Below, piece by piece: positions 36,240 through 45,160 of a DNA stretch of 64,000 nt. The notes under the pieces were generated by a model. It searched no databases and was not told where the DNA came from. It saw nothing but the letters and a program-made list of their open reading frames with translations. The first letter of the stretch is position 1. Every line of letters starts with the position of its first letter. This DNA is from Streptomyces virginiae (GTDB lineage: Bacteria > Actinomycetota > Actinomycetes > Streptomycetales > Streptomycetaceae). The translations under genes and the position numbers were made by a program. The stretch covers positions 25,080 through 89,079 of the forward strand of contig NZ_JOAK01000030.1 of the NCBI RefSeq assembly GCF_000720455.1, written 5' to 3'.

Positions 36240-37253
36240 TCACCGCTCCGGCAGGTCCGGGAGCTCCTCCAGCCGGACCCGGCGCCGCTCCCGCCGCGAC
36301 AGCTCGCAGGCCTCCGCGACCCGCAGCGCCGCCAAGGCCTCACGCCCGTCGCACTGGTTCACCCCCTCGCCGCGCACCAGGTGCACGAAGGCGTTCAGCT
36401 CCGCCTCGTACGCCGGGCCGAAGCGCTCCAGGAAGCCGGGCCACGGCTTGCTCGCAGGCGGGGGCCCGTGCGGTTCGGTCGAGGCGATCGGCGTCCGGTC
36501 GTCCAGCCCGGCGGAAACCTGGTCGCGCTCCCCGGCCAGCTCCATCCGTACGTCGTAGCCGGCGCCGTTGCACCGGGTGCCGGTGGCCGTGACCAGGGTG
36601 CCGTCGTCCAGGGTGAGGACCGCCGCGGCCGTGTCGACGTCACCCGTCTGCCGGAACTGCGGGGGACCGGCGTCCGACCCGGCCGCGTACACCTCCACCA
36701 CCTCGTGCCCGGTCACCCACCGCACCATGTCGAAGTCGTGCACCATGCAGTCGCGGTACAGGCCGCCCGAGGTCGCCAGGTAGTCGGCGGCCGGCGGCGC
36801 CGGATCGGCCGTGATCGTCCGTACGGTGTGCAGCCGGCCCAGGGCGCCCGAGCGGACCAGTTCCCGGGCGGTGAGGTAGCCGGCGTCGAAGCGGCGCATG
36901 AAGCCCACCTGGAGCAGCCCGCCCAGGGCCGCCACCTCGCGCAGCACCGACAGGGTGCGGTTCAGGTCGGGGGCCACCGGCTTCTCGCAGAACACCGGGA
37001 GCCCGCCGCGCACCGCCCGTACGACCAGTTCCCCGTGCCCGTCGGTGGAGGAGGCCACGACCACCGCGTCCACGCCCCAGGTGAAGACCTGCTCCACCGA
37101 GGGCGCGGCGGTGGCCCCGAGCCGGTCGGCGAGGCGTGCCGCCCGCGCGGGATCGGAGTCGGCGAGCAGGAGCGAGCCCGCCTCCGGGTGGCGGGCGAGC
37201 GTCGCCGCGTGGAACGACCCGATCCGGCCAGTTCCGATGAGCCCGATGCGCAT
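36240..37253 (-). CDS. Gfo/Idh/MocA-family oxidoreductase (inositol dehydrogenase-like)
   Basis: This 337-aa NAD(P)-dependent oxidoreductase has N-terminal MRIGLIGTGRIGSFHAATLA (Rossmann loop). EKPVAPDLNRTLSVLREVA near residue 95 contains the conserved Lys-Pro. The DCMVHDFDMVRWVTG block near 170-184 has the catalytic Asp-x3-His-type arrangement of inositol 2-dehydrogenases. ATG 37253 is preferred, since the upstream extension is not conserved in type. It is divergent from a sugar ABC/ROK operon across a 232-bp region with three 21-bp-spaced repeats. The two arms probably form one regulon for uptake and oxidation of a sugar or inositol. Confidence 0.9.
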   Translation of the reverse strand: MRIGLIGTGRIGSFHAATLARHPEAGSLLLADSDPARAARLADRLGATAAPSVEQVFTWGVDAVVVASSTDGHGELVVRAVRGGLPVFCEKPVAPDLNRTLSVLREVAALGGLLQVGFMRRFDAGYLTARELVRSGALGRLHTVRTITADPAPPAADYLATSGGLYRDCMVHDFDMVRWVTGHEVVEVYAAGSDAGPPQFRQTGDVDTAAAVLTLDDGTLVTATGTRCNGAGYDVRMELAGERDQVSAGLDDRTPIASTEPHGPPPASKPWPGFLERFGPAYEAELNAFVHLVRGEGVNQCDGREALAALRVAEACELSRRERRRVRLEELPDLPER

Positions 37254-37301
37254 GAACTCAACCTGGCCCCGCCGGGGGAACCTGTCAATCCGCTCGCATC
37301 G

Positions 37302-37351
37302 GATCTGCGATCTTCGTGCGCTGATCTGCGATCCCGTCGTGTCGATCTGCG
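37302..37351. promoter_or_regulatory. Triple direct-repeat operator of the sugar locus
   Basis: GATCTGCG occurs at 37302-37309, 37323-37330 and 37344-37351, exactly 21 bp apart. The first two extend to GATCTGCGATC. The array is centred in the divergent region between the dehydrogenase and the binding-protein gene, and helical phasing places all three on one face of the DNA. The binding protein is not identifiable in the window. Confidence 0.65.
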
Positions 37352-37485
37352 CATGCATGCCCCGATGGCCCTTCATGGTCCACTGTGGCGGATACTGGGC
37401 GGCTGAAACCGGAATGACCGAATGATGACGGACGGCATGACAGCCGGGACGACGGACGAGACGGACGAGGGAAGGGCGCGGCGAC

Positions 37486-38496
37486 GTGGCTAGGGTTCGG
37501 ACAGGGGTACGCGTCGTGGGCGCCGTGCTCGCGGCGGTACTGGGGGCCTCGCTCGCGGGTTGCAGCAGTACGGGCGGCAAGCGCGCCGAGGAGCGGGCGA
37601 AGGCCGCCGAGGCGGGCCGGCCCGCCGTCTCCACCCCGCGCTGGACCTTCGCGATGGTGACCCACGCGGGCGACGGCGACACCTTCTGGGACATCGTCCA
37701 GAAGGGCGCCAAGGAGGCCGCGGCGAAGGACAACATCAACTTCGTCTACGCCCACGACGACCAGGCCCAGCAGCAGGCGCAGTTCGTGCAGAACGCCATC
37801 GACCAGAAGGTCGACGGGATCGTCGTGAGCCTGGCCAAGCCGGAGGCCCTCAAGGACGTCGTCGGCAAGGCCGTCAAGGCGGGCATCCCGGTGATCACGG
37901 TCAACTCCGGATCCGCCCAGTCCGCCGCGTACGGGGCGCTCACCCACATCGGGCAGGACGAGGAGATCGCCGGCGAGGCGGTCGGCACCGAGCTGAACAA
38001 GCGCGGCCGCAAGAAGGCGATCTGCGTCCTGCACGAGCAGGGCAACGTCGGCCACGAGCAGCGCTGCGCCGGCGCCAAGAAGACCTTCTCCGGAACCATG
38101 GAGAACCTCTACGTCGAGGGCACCAACATGCCCTCCGTGCAGGCGGCCGTCCAGGCCAAGCTCCAGGCGGACCCGTCCGTCGACGCGATCCTCACCCTCG
38201 GCGCGCCCTTCGCCCCCACCGCGGTCAAGGCAAAGGAGGCCGCGGGCAGCAAGGCCGAGGTCGACACCTTCGACCTCAACGACTCCGTGGCCCGCGACCT
38301 CAAGTCCGGCGCCCTCGGCTTCGCCGTGGACCAGCAGCCCTACCTGCAGGGATACGAGGCCATCGACCTGCTCTGGCTCTACCGCCACAACGCGGACGTG
38401 CTCGGCGGGGGCCGTCCGGTGCTCACCGGACCGCAGATCGTCACCGCCGCCGAGGCCGCCGAGCTGGAGGAGTACATCAAGCGGGGCAGCCGATGA
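37486..38496 (+). CDS. Sugar ABC transporter substrate-binding lipoprotein
   Basis: This 336-aa periplasmic-binding-protein type 1 (RbsB/FrcB-like) lipoprotein has N-terminal helix [17 protein letters not shown], where LAGC is the lipobox (Cys near 26). The ligand-binding fold follows with [59 protein letters not shown] and [24 protein letters not shown] 37486 starts the operon; stop and permease start overlap (ATGA). Ribose, fructose, xylose or inositol are all possible ligands. Confidence 0.92.
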   Translation: MARVRTGVRVVGAVLAAVLGASLAGCSSTGGKRAEERAKAAEAGRPAVSTPRWTFAMVTHAGDGDTFWDIVQKGAKEAAAKDNINFVYAHDDQAQQQAQFVQNAIDQKVDGIVVSLAKPEALKDVVGKAVKAGIPVITVNSGSAQSAAYGALTHIGQDEEIAGEAVGTELNKRGRKKAICVLHEQGNVGHEQRCAGAKKTFSGTMENLYVEGTNMPSVQAAVQAKLQADPSVDAILTLGAPFAPTAVKAKEAAGSKAEVDTFDLNDSVARDLKSGALGFAVDQQPYLQGYEAIDLLWLYRHNADVLGGGRPVLTGPQIVTAAEAAELEEYIKRGSR

Positions 38497-39527
38497 CCGC
38501 CGCCACCGCCGTCGACGAGCGGCTCGCGCCGACCTCCCTGGTCCGCAGGCTGCTCGGGCGCCCCGAGCTGGGCGCGGTGGTCGGCGCCGTCGCCGTCTTC
38601 GTCTTCTTCTCCATCGCCGCCCCCACCTTCCTCCAGGCCTCCAGCCTCAGCACGATCCTGTACTCGGCCTCCACCATCGGGATCATGGCGGTCCCCGTGG
38701 CCATGCTGATGATCGGCGGCGAGTTCGACCTCTCCGCCGGTGTCATGGTCACGACGTCGGCGCTGGTGAGCTCGATGTTCAGCTACCAGATGACCGCCAA
38801 CGTCTGGGTCGGCGTCGGCGTGTCCCTGCTGGTCACCCTCGCCATCGGCTTCTTCAACGGCTTCATGCTGACCCGCACCAAGCTGCCCAGCTTCATCATC
38901 ACGCTCGGCACCTTCCTGATGCTGACCGGCCTGAACCTCGGCTTCACCAAGCTGATCAGCGGCACGGTCTCCACCAAGTCCATCGCCGACATGGAGGGCT
39001 TCCCCTCCGCCCGCGCCCTCTTCGCCTCGAAGTGGGAGATCGGCTCGGTCACCCTGCAGATCACCGTCCTGTGGTGGCTGGCCCTGGTCGCCGTCGCCAC
39101 CTGGATCCTGCTGCGCACCCGCGCCGGCAACTGGATCTTCGCCGTCGGGGGCGGGGCCGACGCGGCCCGCGCGGTCGGTGTGCCCGTCGTGAAGACCCGT
39201 ATCGGCCTGTACATGGGCGTCGCCCTGTGCGCCTGGATCTCCGGCCAGCACATCCTCTTCTCGTTCGACGTGGTCCAGTCGGGCGAGGGCGTCGGCAACG
39301 AGTTCCTCTACATCATCGCGGCGGTCATCGGCGGCTGTCTGATGACCGGCGGCTACGGCTCCGCCATCGGCTCGGCGGTCGGCGCCTTCATCTTCGGCAT
39401 GACCAGCAACGGCATCGTGTACGCCCAGTGGAACCCGGACTGGTTCAAGTTCTTCCTCGGCGCGATGCTCCTGCTGGCCACGCTGCTCAACGCATGGGTC
39501 CGCAAGCGGGCGGAGGCGAGCAAGTGA
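38493..39527 (+). CDS. Sugar ABC transporter permease (RbsC/FrcC-like)
   Basis: This 344-aa integral membrane protein of the BPD_transp_2 family has about ten helices. Signature blocks are [22 protein letters not shown] near residues 70-91 and [16 protein letters not shown] near 135. [31 protein letters not shown] is near 213 and the Gly-rich [24 protein letters not shown] near 271. It overlaps the binding-protein gene by 4 bp and the ATPase gene by 4 bp. It forms the membrane channel of the importer. Confidence 0.93.
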   Translation: MTAATAVDERLAPTSLVRRLLGRPELGAVVGAVAVFVFFSIAAPTFLQASSLSTILYSASTIGIMAVPVAMLMIGGEFDLSAGVMVTTSALVSSMFSYQMTANVWVGVGVSLLVTLAIGFFNGFMLTRTKLPSFIITLGTFLMLTGLNLGFTKLISGTVSTKSIADMEGFPSARALFASKWEIGSVTLQITVLWWLALVAVATWILLRTRAGNWIFAVGGGADAARAVGVPVVKTRIGLYMGVALCAWISGQHILFSFDVVQSGEGVGNEFLYIIAAVIGGCLMTGGYGSAIGSAVGAFIFGMTSNGIVYAQWNPDWFKFFLGAMLLLATLLNAWVRKRAEASK

Positions 39528-40456
39528 CCACCGGCAAAACCACCACCGTGCCCCAGGACGCAGCGGCCGCCCTGGTGAAGCTGACGGGCGTCAGCAAGCA
39601 CTACGGCAACATCCGCGCCCTGCAGGACGTCTCCCTGGAGGTCTCCGCGGGTGAGATCACCTGCGTCCTCGGCGACAACGGCGCGGGCAAGTCCACCCTC
39701 ATCAAGATCATCGCGGGGCTGCACCGGCACGACGCCGGCACCTTCGAGGTCGAGGGCGAGGAGACCGTCCTGGCCAACCCGCGCGCGGCCCTCGACCACG
39801 GCATCGCGACCGTCTACCAGGACCTCGCCGTGGTCCCGCTCATGCCCGTCTGGCGCAACTTCTTCCTCGGCTCCGAGCCGACGAAGGGCCGCGGCCCCCT
39901 GCGCCGCCTCGACGTGGAGTTCATGCGCCGGACCACCCGCGCCGAGCTGCTGCGCATGGGCATCGACCTGCGCGACGTCGACCAGCCCATCGGCACCCTC
40001 TCCGGCGGCGAGCGGCAGTGCGTGGCCATCGCCCGCGCCGTGTACTTCGGGGCGAAGGTCCTCGTACTCGACGAGCCGACCGCGGCCCTCGGCGTCAAGC
40101 AGTCCGGTGTGGTCCTCAAGTACGTCGCCGCGGCCCGCGACGCCGGCCTCGGTGTGGTCCTGATCACCCACAACCCGCACCACGCGTACCTGGTCGGGGA
40201 CCGCTTCGTCCTGCTCAAACGCGGCACCATGGCAGGCAGTCACACCCGCGACTCGATCACCCTCGACGAGCTCACCCGCCAGATGGCGGGCGGCTCCGAG
40301 CTCGACGAACTGAGCCACGAACTGGAGCGAGTGGCAGAATCGGGGACGGGCGTCACGGACGCCACGGCCCGCGGCGCCGGCCGCACCGGACCGGCGGACG
40401 CAGCCGGCGAGGCTTCCCGCACCACCGCACCCACGAGGGACGACACGACTCGATGA
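39524..40456 (+). CDS. Sugar ABC transporter ATP-binding protein, single nucleotide-binding domain
   Basis: This 310-aa ATPase has Walker [19 protein letters not shown] near residue 49, Q-loop [11 protein letters not shown], signature [20 protein letters not shown] near 161 and Walker [13 protein letters not shown]. RbsA/XylG proteins carry two fused ATPase domains, about 500 aa; this has one, like FrcA of the fructose system. A low-complexity Ala/Thr-rich tail follows residue 270. GTG 39524 overlaps the permease stop. The unusual Cys in the signature (ERQCVA) replaces a more common Arg/Lys. Confidence 0.92.
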   Translation: MTTGKTTTVPQDAAAALVKLTGVSKHYGNIRALQDVSLEVSAGEITCVLGDNGAGKSTLIKIIAGLHRHDAGTFEVEGEETVLANPRAALDHGIATVYQDLAVVPLMPVWRNFFLGSEPTKGRGPLRRLDVEFMRRTTRAELLRMGIDLRDVDQPIGTLSGGERQCVAIARAVYFGAKVLVLDEPTAALGVKQSGVVLKYVAAARDAGLGVVLITHNPHHAYLVGDRFVLLKRGTMAGSHTRDSITLDELTRQMAGGSELDELSHELERVAESGTGVTDATARGAGRTGPADAAGEASRTTAPTRDDTTR

Positions 40457-41625
40457 GCACGTACCGGGACTTCACGCTCACCCACCGGGGGTCGGCGCGA
40501 GGCACCGTCCTGCGCACCATCGGGACCCGTGAGCGGCGGTCGCACCTGACCGCCCCACGCGTCCCGACCGTCGGCATCGACATCGGCGGCACCAAGGTGA
40601 TGGCCGGCGTCGTCGACGCCGACGGGATCATCCTGGAGAAGATCCGCACCGAGACCCCGGACAAGTCCAAGAGCCCCAAGGTCGTCGAGGACACCATCGT
40701 CGAACTGGTGCTGGACCTCTCCGACCGCCACGACGTGCACGCCGTCGGCATCGGCGCGGCCGGCTGGGTCGACGCCGACCGCTCCCGGGTCCTCTTCGCC
40801 CCCCACCTGGCCTGGCGGGACGAGCCCCTGCGCGACGCCCTGCAGTCCCGGCTCGCCGTCCCGGTCATGGTCGACAACGACGCCAACACCGCCGCGTGGG
40901 CGGAATGGCGCTTCGGCGCCGGACGCGGCGAGGACCACCTCGTCATGATCACGCTCGGCACCGGCATCGGCGGTGCCATCCTCGAAGGCGGCCAGGTCAA
41001 GCGCGGCCGTTACGGGGTCGCCGGCGAGTTCGGCCACATGCAGGTCGTCCCCGGCGGACACCGCTGCCCCTGCGGCAACCGCGGCTGCTGGGAGCAGTAC
41101 AGCTCCGGCAACGCCCTGGTGCGCGAGGCCCGCGAGCTGGCCGCCGCCGACTCCCCGGTCGCCTACAACATCATCGCCAAGGTCGGCGGGAACGTCTCGG
41201 AGATCACCGGGCCGCTCATCACCGAGCTGGCCCGCGAGGGCGACGCCATGTGCGTCGAGCTGCTCCAGGACATCGGCCAGTGGCTCGGCGTCGGCATCGC
41301 CAACCTCGCCGCGGCCCTCGACCCGTCCTGCTTCGTCATCGGCGGCGGCGTCAGCGCCGCCGACGACCTGCTGATCGGCCCGGCCCGGGACGCCTTCCGC
41401 CGCCACCTCACCGGCCGCGGCTACCGCCCCGAGGCGCGCATCGCCAAGGCCCAGCTCGGCCCCGAGGCGGGCATGGTCGGCGCCGCCGACCTCGCCCGGC
41501 TCGTCGCCCGGCGCTTCCGCCGCGCCACCCGCCGACGGGTCGAGCGCCACGAGCGCTACGCGCAGCTGGGCCAGCTGGGCCGGCGGCGCGAGACCGCCGC
41601 ATCCGAGGACCAGGAAAAGTCGTGA
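40453..41625 (+). CDS. ROK-family sugar kinase (glucokinase-like)
   Basis: This 390-aa ROK kinase has N-terminal phosphate loop [19 protein letters not shown] near residues 39-57. The catalytic Asp is in [16 protein letters not shown] and the second ATP motif in [12 protein letters not shown]. The ROK zinc signature [29 protein letters not shown] near 195-225 has its CxCGxxGCxE cysteines complete. There is no N-terminal HTH, so it is an enzyme and not a repressor. Overlapping ATGA with the ATPase gene makes it the kinase of the imported sugar, as FrcK is in frcBCAK. Confidence 0.93.
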   Translation: MSTYRDFTLTHRGSARGTVLRTIGTRERRSHLTAPRVPTVGIDIGGTKVMAGVVDADGIILEKIRTETPDKSKSPKVVEDTIVELVLDLSDRHDVHAVGIGAAGWVDADRSRVLFAPHLAWRDEPLRDALQSRLAVPVMVDNDANTAAWAEWRFGAGRGEDHLVMITLGTGIGGAILEGGQVKRGRYGVAGEFGHMQVVPGGHRCPCGNRGCWEQYSSGNALVREARELAAADSPVAYNIIAKVGGNVSEITGPLITELAREGDAMCVELLQDIGQWLGVGIANLAAALDPSCFVIGGGVSAADDLLIGPARDAFRRHLTGRGYRPEARIAKAQLGPEAGMVGAADLARLVARRFRRATRRRVERHERYAQLGQLGRRRETAASEDQEKS

Positions 41626-42215
41626 ACCCGCCCACCCTGCCCCACCAGGCCTCCGCCCCCGACGAGGGCGGAACGCCGCCGCCCACCCCCGAGGACCGCA
41701 GGCACGTCGTCAAGCGCCGCTGGATCACCGCGATCATCATCGTGCTGCTGATCGGCGTACCAGCGGGTTACCTGGCGATCTCCACCCAGCAGAGCCGCGA
41801 GAGCGGCCGTGACAAGGCCGCCAAGGTCGGCGCGTCCGAGGTGCGCCCCGGCTGGCCCTCCAAGGTGCAGCGCAGCATCTACGAGGTGCCGATCCCGGCG
41901 AAGGCCTGGAGGGTCGGGTTCCTGGAGACCAACAACTGGCGCACCAGCCGGCTCTTCACGCAGTTCGCGGTGACCCCGGCCGACCTGGACGCCTTCCTCG
42001 CCGCCGTCGGCACCAGCCGCGACGCGCTGGTCGCCGGGGACGTCACGATCTCCCCGCACGACGCCGAGGTCGCGGGCTGGAGCTGGAGCCCGCGCGCCCT
42101 CTGGTACGGAACCAGCCTGGAGCAGGCCGATCCGCGCCCCAGCCGCGACATCACGGTCGACCTCACGGACCCCGAGAAGCCCAAGGTCTACGTCGTCTCC
42201 ACGACCACCCCCTGA
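41622..42215 (+). CDS. Membrane-anchored hypothetical protein of the sugar operon
   Basis: This 197-aa protein has a Pro-rich N-terminal 28 residues and one transmembrane helix about residues 33-52 (WITAIIIVLLIGVPAGYLAI). An outside domain of about 140 residues follows with WRVGFLETNNWRTSRLFTQFAVTPADLDAFLAAVGTSRDAL. I recognise no family. GTG 41622 overlaps the kinase stop (GTGA), so it belongs to the transport operon. It could be an accessory of the importer, or simply co-regulated. A similar domain is not seen elsewhere in the window. Confidence 0.82.
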   Translation: MNPPTLPHQASAPDEGGTPPPTPEDRRHVVKRRWITAIIIVLLIGVPAGYLAISTQQSRESGRDKAAKVGASEVRPGWPSKVQRSIYEVPIPAKAWRVGFLETNNWRTSRLFTQFAVTPADLDAFLAAVGTSRDALVAGDVTISPHDAEVAGWSWSPRALWYGTSLEQADPRPSRDITVDLTDPEKPKVYVVSTTTP

Positions 42216-42245
42216 ACGGACCCGCCCCGGCGCTAGCCTGGGATC

Positions 42246-42878
42246 ATGAAGCTCACCAAGCGGCTGCACTCCTGCGTCCAGTTGGAGAAGGACGGGCGCA
42301 CGCTCGTCATCGACCCGGGCGCCTTCAGCGAACCGGACGCGGGCCTGGGGGCCGACGCCCTGCTGGTCACGCACGAGCACCCCGACCACTTCGACGAGGG
42401 CCGGCTGCGGGCCGCGCTCGACGCGAATCCCGCGGCCGGACTGTGGACCCTGCGCAGCGTCGCCGAGCGGCTCGCCCCGGCCTACCCGGGCCGGGTGCAC
42501 ACGGTCGGCCACGGCGACACCTTCACCGCGGCCGGTTTCGAGGTGCAGGTGCACGGCGAGCTGCACGCCGTGATCCACCCGGACATCCCGCGGGTCACGA
42601 ACGTCGGCTACCTCGTCGACGGATCCCTCTTCCACCCCGGCGACGCGCTGACCGTGCCCGGCGTCCCGGTGGAGACGCTGATGGTGCCGGTGCACGCGCC
42701 CTGGAACAAGGTCTCCGAGGTGATCGACTACCTCCGCGAAGTGGGGCCCCGCCGGGCCCTCGACATCCACGACGCCTACCTCGCCGACATCGCCCGGCCG
42801 ATCTACGACTTCGCGCTGGACAAGCTGGGCGGCACCGACCACGGGCGGCTCACCGCGGGGGACAGCGCCGAGCTGTGA
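42246..42878 (+). CDS. Metallo-beta-lactamase-fold hydrolase (UlaG-like)
   Basis: This 210-aa MBL-fold protein has the metal motif LLVTHEHPDHFDEGRL near residues 40-55 (HxHxDH). A second His lies in FHPGDALTVPG near 131. Strand LHSCVQLEKDGRTLVIDPGAFSEPD at the start is typical for UlaG/L-ascorbate-6-phosphate lactonase-like members. The C-terminal DIHDAYLADIARPIYD supplies a third metal ligand. ATG 42246 is likely. It lies 30 bp after the sugar operon and may be read from it. The substrate is unknown. Confidence 0.9.
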   Translation: MKLTKRLHSCVQLEKDGRTLVIDPGAFSEPDAGLGADALLVTHEHPDHFDEGRLRAALDANPAAGLWTLRSVAERLAPAYPGRVHTVGHGDTFTAAGFEVQVHGELHAVIHPDIPRVTNVGYLVDGSLFHPGDALTVPGVPVETLMVPVHAPWNKVSEVIDYLREVGPRRALDIHDAYLADIARPIYDFALDKLGGTDHGRLTAGDSAEL

Positions 42879-42936
42879 CGGCCGGGCCGTGACGGTCTCA
42901 CGGGCACTGTCGGTGCCGGGCGGTAGGTTGGCAGGT

Positions 42937-43722
42937 ATGCGTATCGCCACCTACAACGTCAATTCCATCACCGCCCGGCTGCCGCGCCTGCTGGCCTGGC
43001 TGGAGAGCTCCGGCACCGATGTCGTGTGCATCCAGGAGACCAAGTGCTCGGCGGAGCAGTTCCCGCACGAGCAGCTGCGCGAGCTGGGCTACGAGGCGGC
43101 GGTCAACGCCACCGGCCGCTGGAACGGCGTGGCCCTGCTCTCCAAGGTGGGCCTGGACGACGTGGTCATGGGGCTGCCCGGCGGCCCCGACTACGAGGGC
43201 GTCCAGGAGCCCCGCGCGATCTCCGCCACCTGCGACGGGGTCCGGGTCTGGTCGGTGTACGTGCCCAACGGCCGGGAGGTCGAGCACGACCACTACGGCT
43301 ACAAGCTGGACTGGTTCCGCTCCCTGGCCGCGGCCGTCGCCGAGGACGCGGCCGGCCCGCGCCCCTTCGCGGTGCTCGGCGACTTCAACGTGGCCCCGAC
43401 CGACGAGGACGTGTACGACCCGGCGGTCTTCGCCGGCCTCACCCACGTCACCCCGGCCGAGCGGGCCGCGCTGGAGGCGCTGCGCGGCGTCGGCCTGTCC
43501 GACGTCTTCCCGCGCGCGCTGAAGTACGACCGTCCGTACACCTTCTGGGACTACCGGATGCTCGCCTTCCCCAAGAACAAGGGCATGCGCATCGACCTCG
43601 TCTACGGCAACGAGCCCTTCACCAAGGCCGTCACCGACGCCTACGTCGACCGCGAGGAGCGCAAGGGCAAGGGCGCCTCCGACCACGCGCCGGTCGTCGT
43701 CGACCTGGACCTGGACCGGTAG
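42937..43722 (+). CDS. xth: Exodeoxyribonuclease III (AP endonuclease)
   Basis: This 261-aa ExoIII/APE1-family enzyme repairs abasic sites and removes 3' blocks. Motifs seen: MRIATYNVNSITARLPRLL, VVCIQETKC (metal Glu), GRWNGVALLSK, PNGREVEHDHYGYKLDW, the catalytic VLGDFNVAPTDEDVYDP, KNKGMRIDLVYGN and the C-terminal SDHAPVVVDLD. Length is standard. ATG 42937 is chosen over the in-frame start at 42889, which lies in an unconserved stretch. It is probably expressed from its own promoter in the 58-bp gap after the MBL gene. Confidence 0.96.
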   Translation: MRIATYNVNSITARLPRLLAWLESSGTDVVCIQETKCSAEQFPHEQLRELGYEAAVNATGRWNGVALLSKVGLDDVVMGLPGGPDYEGVQEPRAISATCDGVRVWSVYVPNGREVEHDHYGYKLDWFRSLAAAVAEDAAGPRPFAVLGDFNVAPTDEDVYDPAVFAGLTHVTPAERAALEALRGVGLSDVFPRALKYDRPYTFWDYRMLAFPKNKGMRIDLVYGNEPFTKAVTDAYVDREERKGKGASDHAPVVVDLDLDR

Positions 43723-43814
43723 GCGGACGGCCCGCCGCCGGCGCGGCCCGATCGGGGAAAACACCCAGGCGCGCCCTGTGGCCAGCGGCGGGTCCTGGTG
43801 CGACGCTGGGCGGT

Positions 43815-44255
43815 ATGAACATCCCTTTCCTGGACAACTGGCTGAACCGGCGTGAAACGGAACAGGGTGCGGGGCTCGCCGCCGCCCTCGTGGACGACCC
43901 CGAGGGCGTCGCCGAGTTGTTCTCGGAGTGCGAGATGCTGCGGGTCCACGCGCGGGCGGCCGGGCTCGAACTCGACGGGAGCCCGGCCTCGTTGGAGGCC
44001 CTCGACCAGCTGATGCCCCGCTGGCGGCGGGACCCCGAGGTGGTGCCCTGGCTCGGCAACGACGCGGGCTTCTACCTCGGCACCGTGATCGTCCGGACCG
44101 TCGTGGGGACGGCCTGGAAGGTCTGGCCCAACGGCCAGCCGGTGATCCGCCTGGCCTCGGGCCGCGAGCTGAACGTGATCGAGTCGGGGGTGTCGTGGGC
44201 GATGACCGGTTCCCCCGAGCTCAGCCAGGCGTACGCGGAAGCCTCCGAAGGCTGA
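43815..44255 (+). CDS. Hypothetical protein, 146 aa (DUF6278-like)
   Basis: This 146-aa soluble protein starts MNIPFLDNWLNRRETEQGAG at ATG 43815. It has a helical N-terminus and a beta-rich C-terminal half (NDAGFYLGTVIVRTVVGTAWKVWPNGQPVIRLASGRELNVIE). The pattern matches conserved Streptomyces proteins usually annotated DUF6278, a family name I give from memory with moderate certainty. No catalytic motif or membrane segment is seen. It lies between xth and an ABC ATPase gene, and context gives no role. Confidence 0.75.
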   Translation: MNIPFLDNWLNRRETEQGAGLAAALVDDPEGVAELFSECEMLRVHARAAGLELDGSPASLEALDQLMPRWRRDPEVVPWLGNDAGFYLGTVIVRTVVGTAWKVWPNGQPVIRLASGRELNVIESGVSWAMTGSPELSQAYAEASEG

Positions 44256-44372
44256 CCTGCCCCAGCACGCCGAGGCTCCCCGGCGCGGGCGGCGTGTCAC
44301 GGCGAAGTGCCCTTGCGCCGCTGGATAGTTTGCGATGACCGGCATTTCGGCACCGAGTGGGCAGGGCAGCGC

Positions 44373-45116
44373 ATGGCCGTCGATCCGTTGATCGAGCTGA
44401 GGGACGTCAACAAGCACTTCGGAGAGCTGCACGTACTGCGGGACATCAGCCTCACCGTCGGCCGCGGGGAGGTGGTGGTGGTCATCGGGCCCTCCGGCTC
44501 CGGGAAGTCCACCCTGTGCCGGGCGATCAACCGGCTGGAGACCATCGAGTCGGGCACGATCCTGATCGACGGGGAGCCGCTGCCCGACGAGGGCAAGGAC
44601 CTGGCCCGGCTGCGGGCCGAGGTGGGCATGGTCTTCCAGTCCTTCAACCTCTTCGCGCACAAGACCGTCCTCGCCAACGTCTCGCTCGCCCAGGTCAAGG
44701 TCCTCGGGCGCGAGAGGCGCGAGGCCGACCGGCGCTCCCGGCAGCTCCTGGACCGTGTCGGCCTCGCCGACCAGGCCGACAAGTTCCCCGCCCAGCTCTC
44801 CGGCGGCCAGCAGCAGCGGGTGGCGATCGCCCGCGCCCTCGCCATGGACCCGAAGGCGCTGCTCTTCGACGAGCCCACCTCCGCACTGGACCCGGAGATG
44901 ATCAACGAGGTGCTGGAGGTCATGCAGCAGCTCGCCCAGGAGGGGATGACCATGGTCGTGGTCACCCACGAGATGGGCTTCGCCCGCTCCGCCGCGCACC
45001 GCGTGGTCTTCATGGCCGACGGCGGGATCGTCGAGGACCGCACCCCCGAGGAGTTCTTCACCGCCCCGGAGAGCGACCGGGCCAAGGACTTCCTCTCCAA
45101 GATCCTCAAGCACTGA
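44373..45116 (+). CDS. Polar amino acid ABC transporter ATP-binding protein (GluA-like)
   Basis: This 247-aa ATPase has Walker [19 protein letters not shown] near residue 37, Q-loop [20 protein letters not shown], signature [20 protein letters not shown] near 138 and Walker [16 protein letters not shown]. It is very close to the glutamate/glutamine group (GluA, GlnQ). In known loci gluA is followed by binding-protein and permease genes. Here the next gene is convergent, so the partners are elsewhere or lost. ATG 44373 is preferred over 44307, which would begin in low-similarity sequence. Confidence 0.9.
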   Translation: MAVDPLIELRDVNKHFGELHVLRDISLTVGRGEVVVVIGPSGSGKSTLCRAINRLETIESGTILIDGEPLPDEGKDLARLRAEVGMVFQSFNLFAHKTVLANVSLAQVKVLGRERREADRRSRQLLDRVGLADQADKFPAQLSGGQQQRVAIARALAMDPKALLFDEPTSALDPEMINEVLEVMQQLAQEGMTMVVVTHEMGFARSAAHRVVFMADGGIVEDRTPEEFFTAPESDRAKDFLSKILKH

Positions 45117-45160
45117 GGAGTCCGGAGCGGGGCCGCCCGGGCCCGGCCGCCCGCCGCGGG

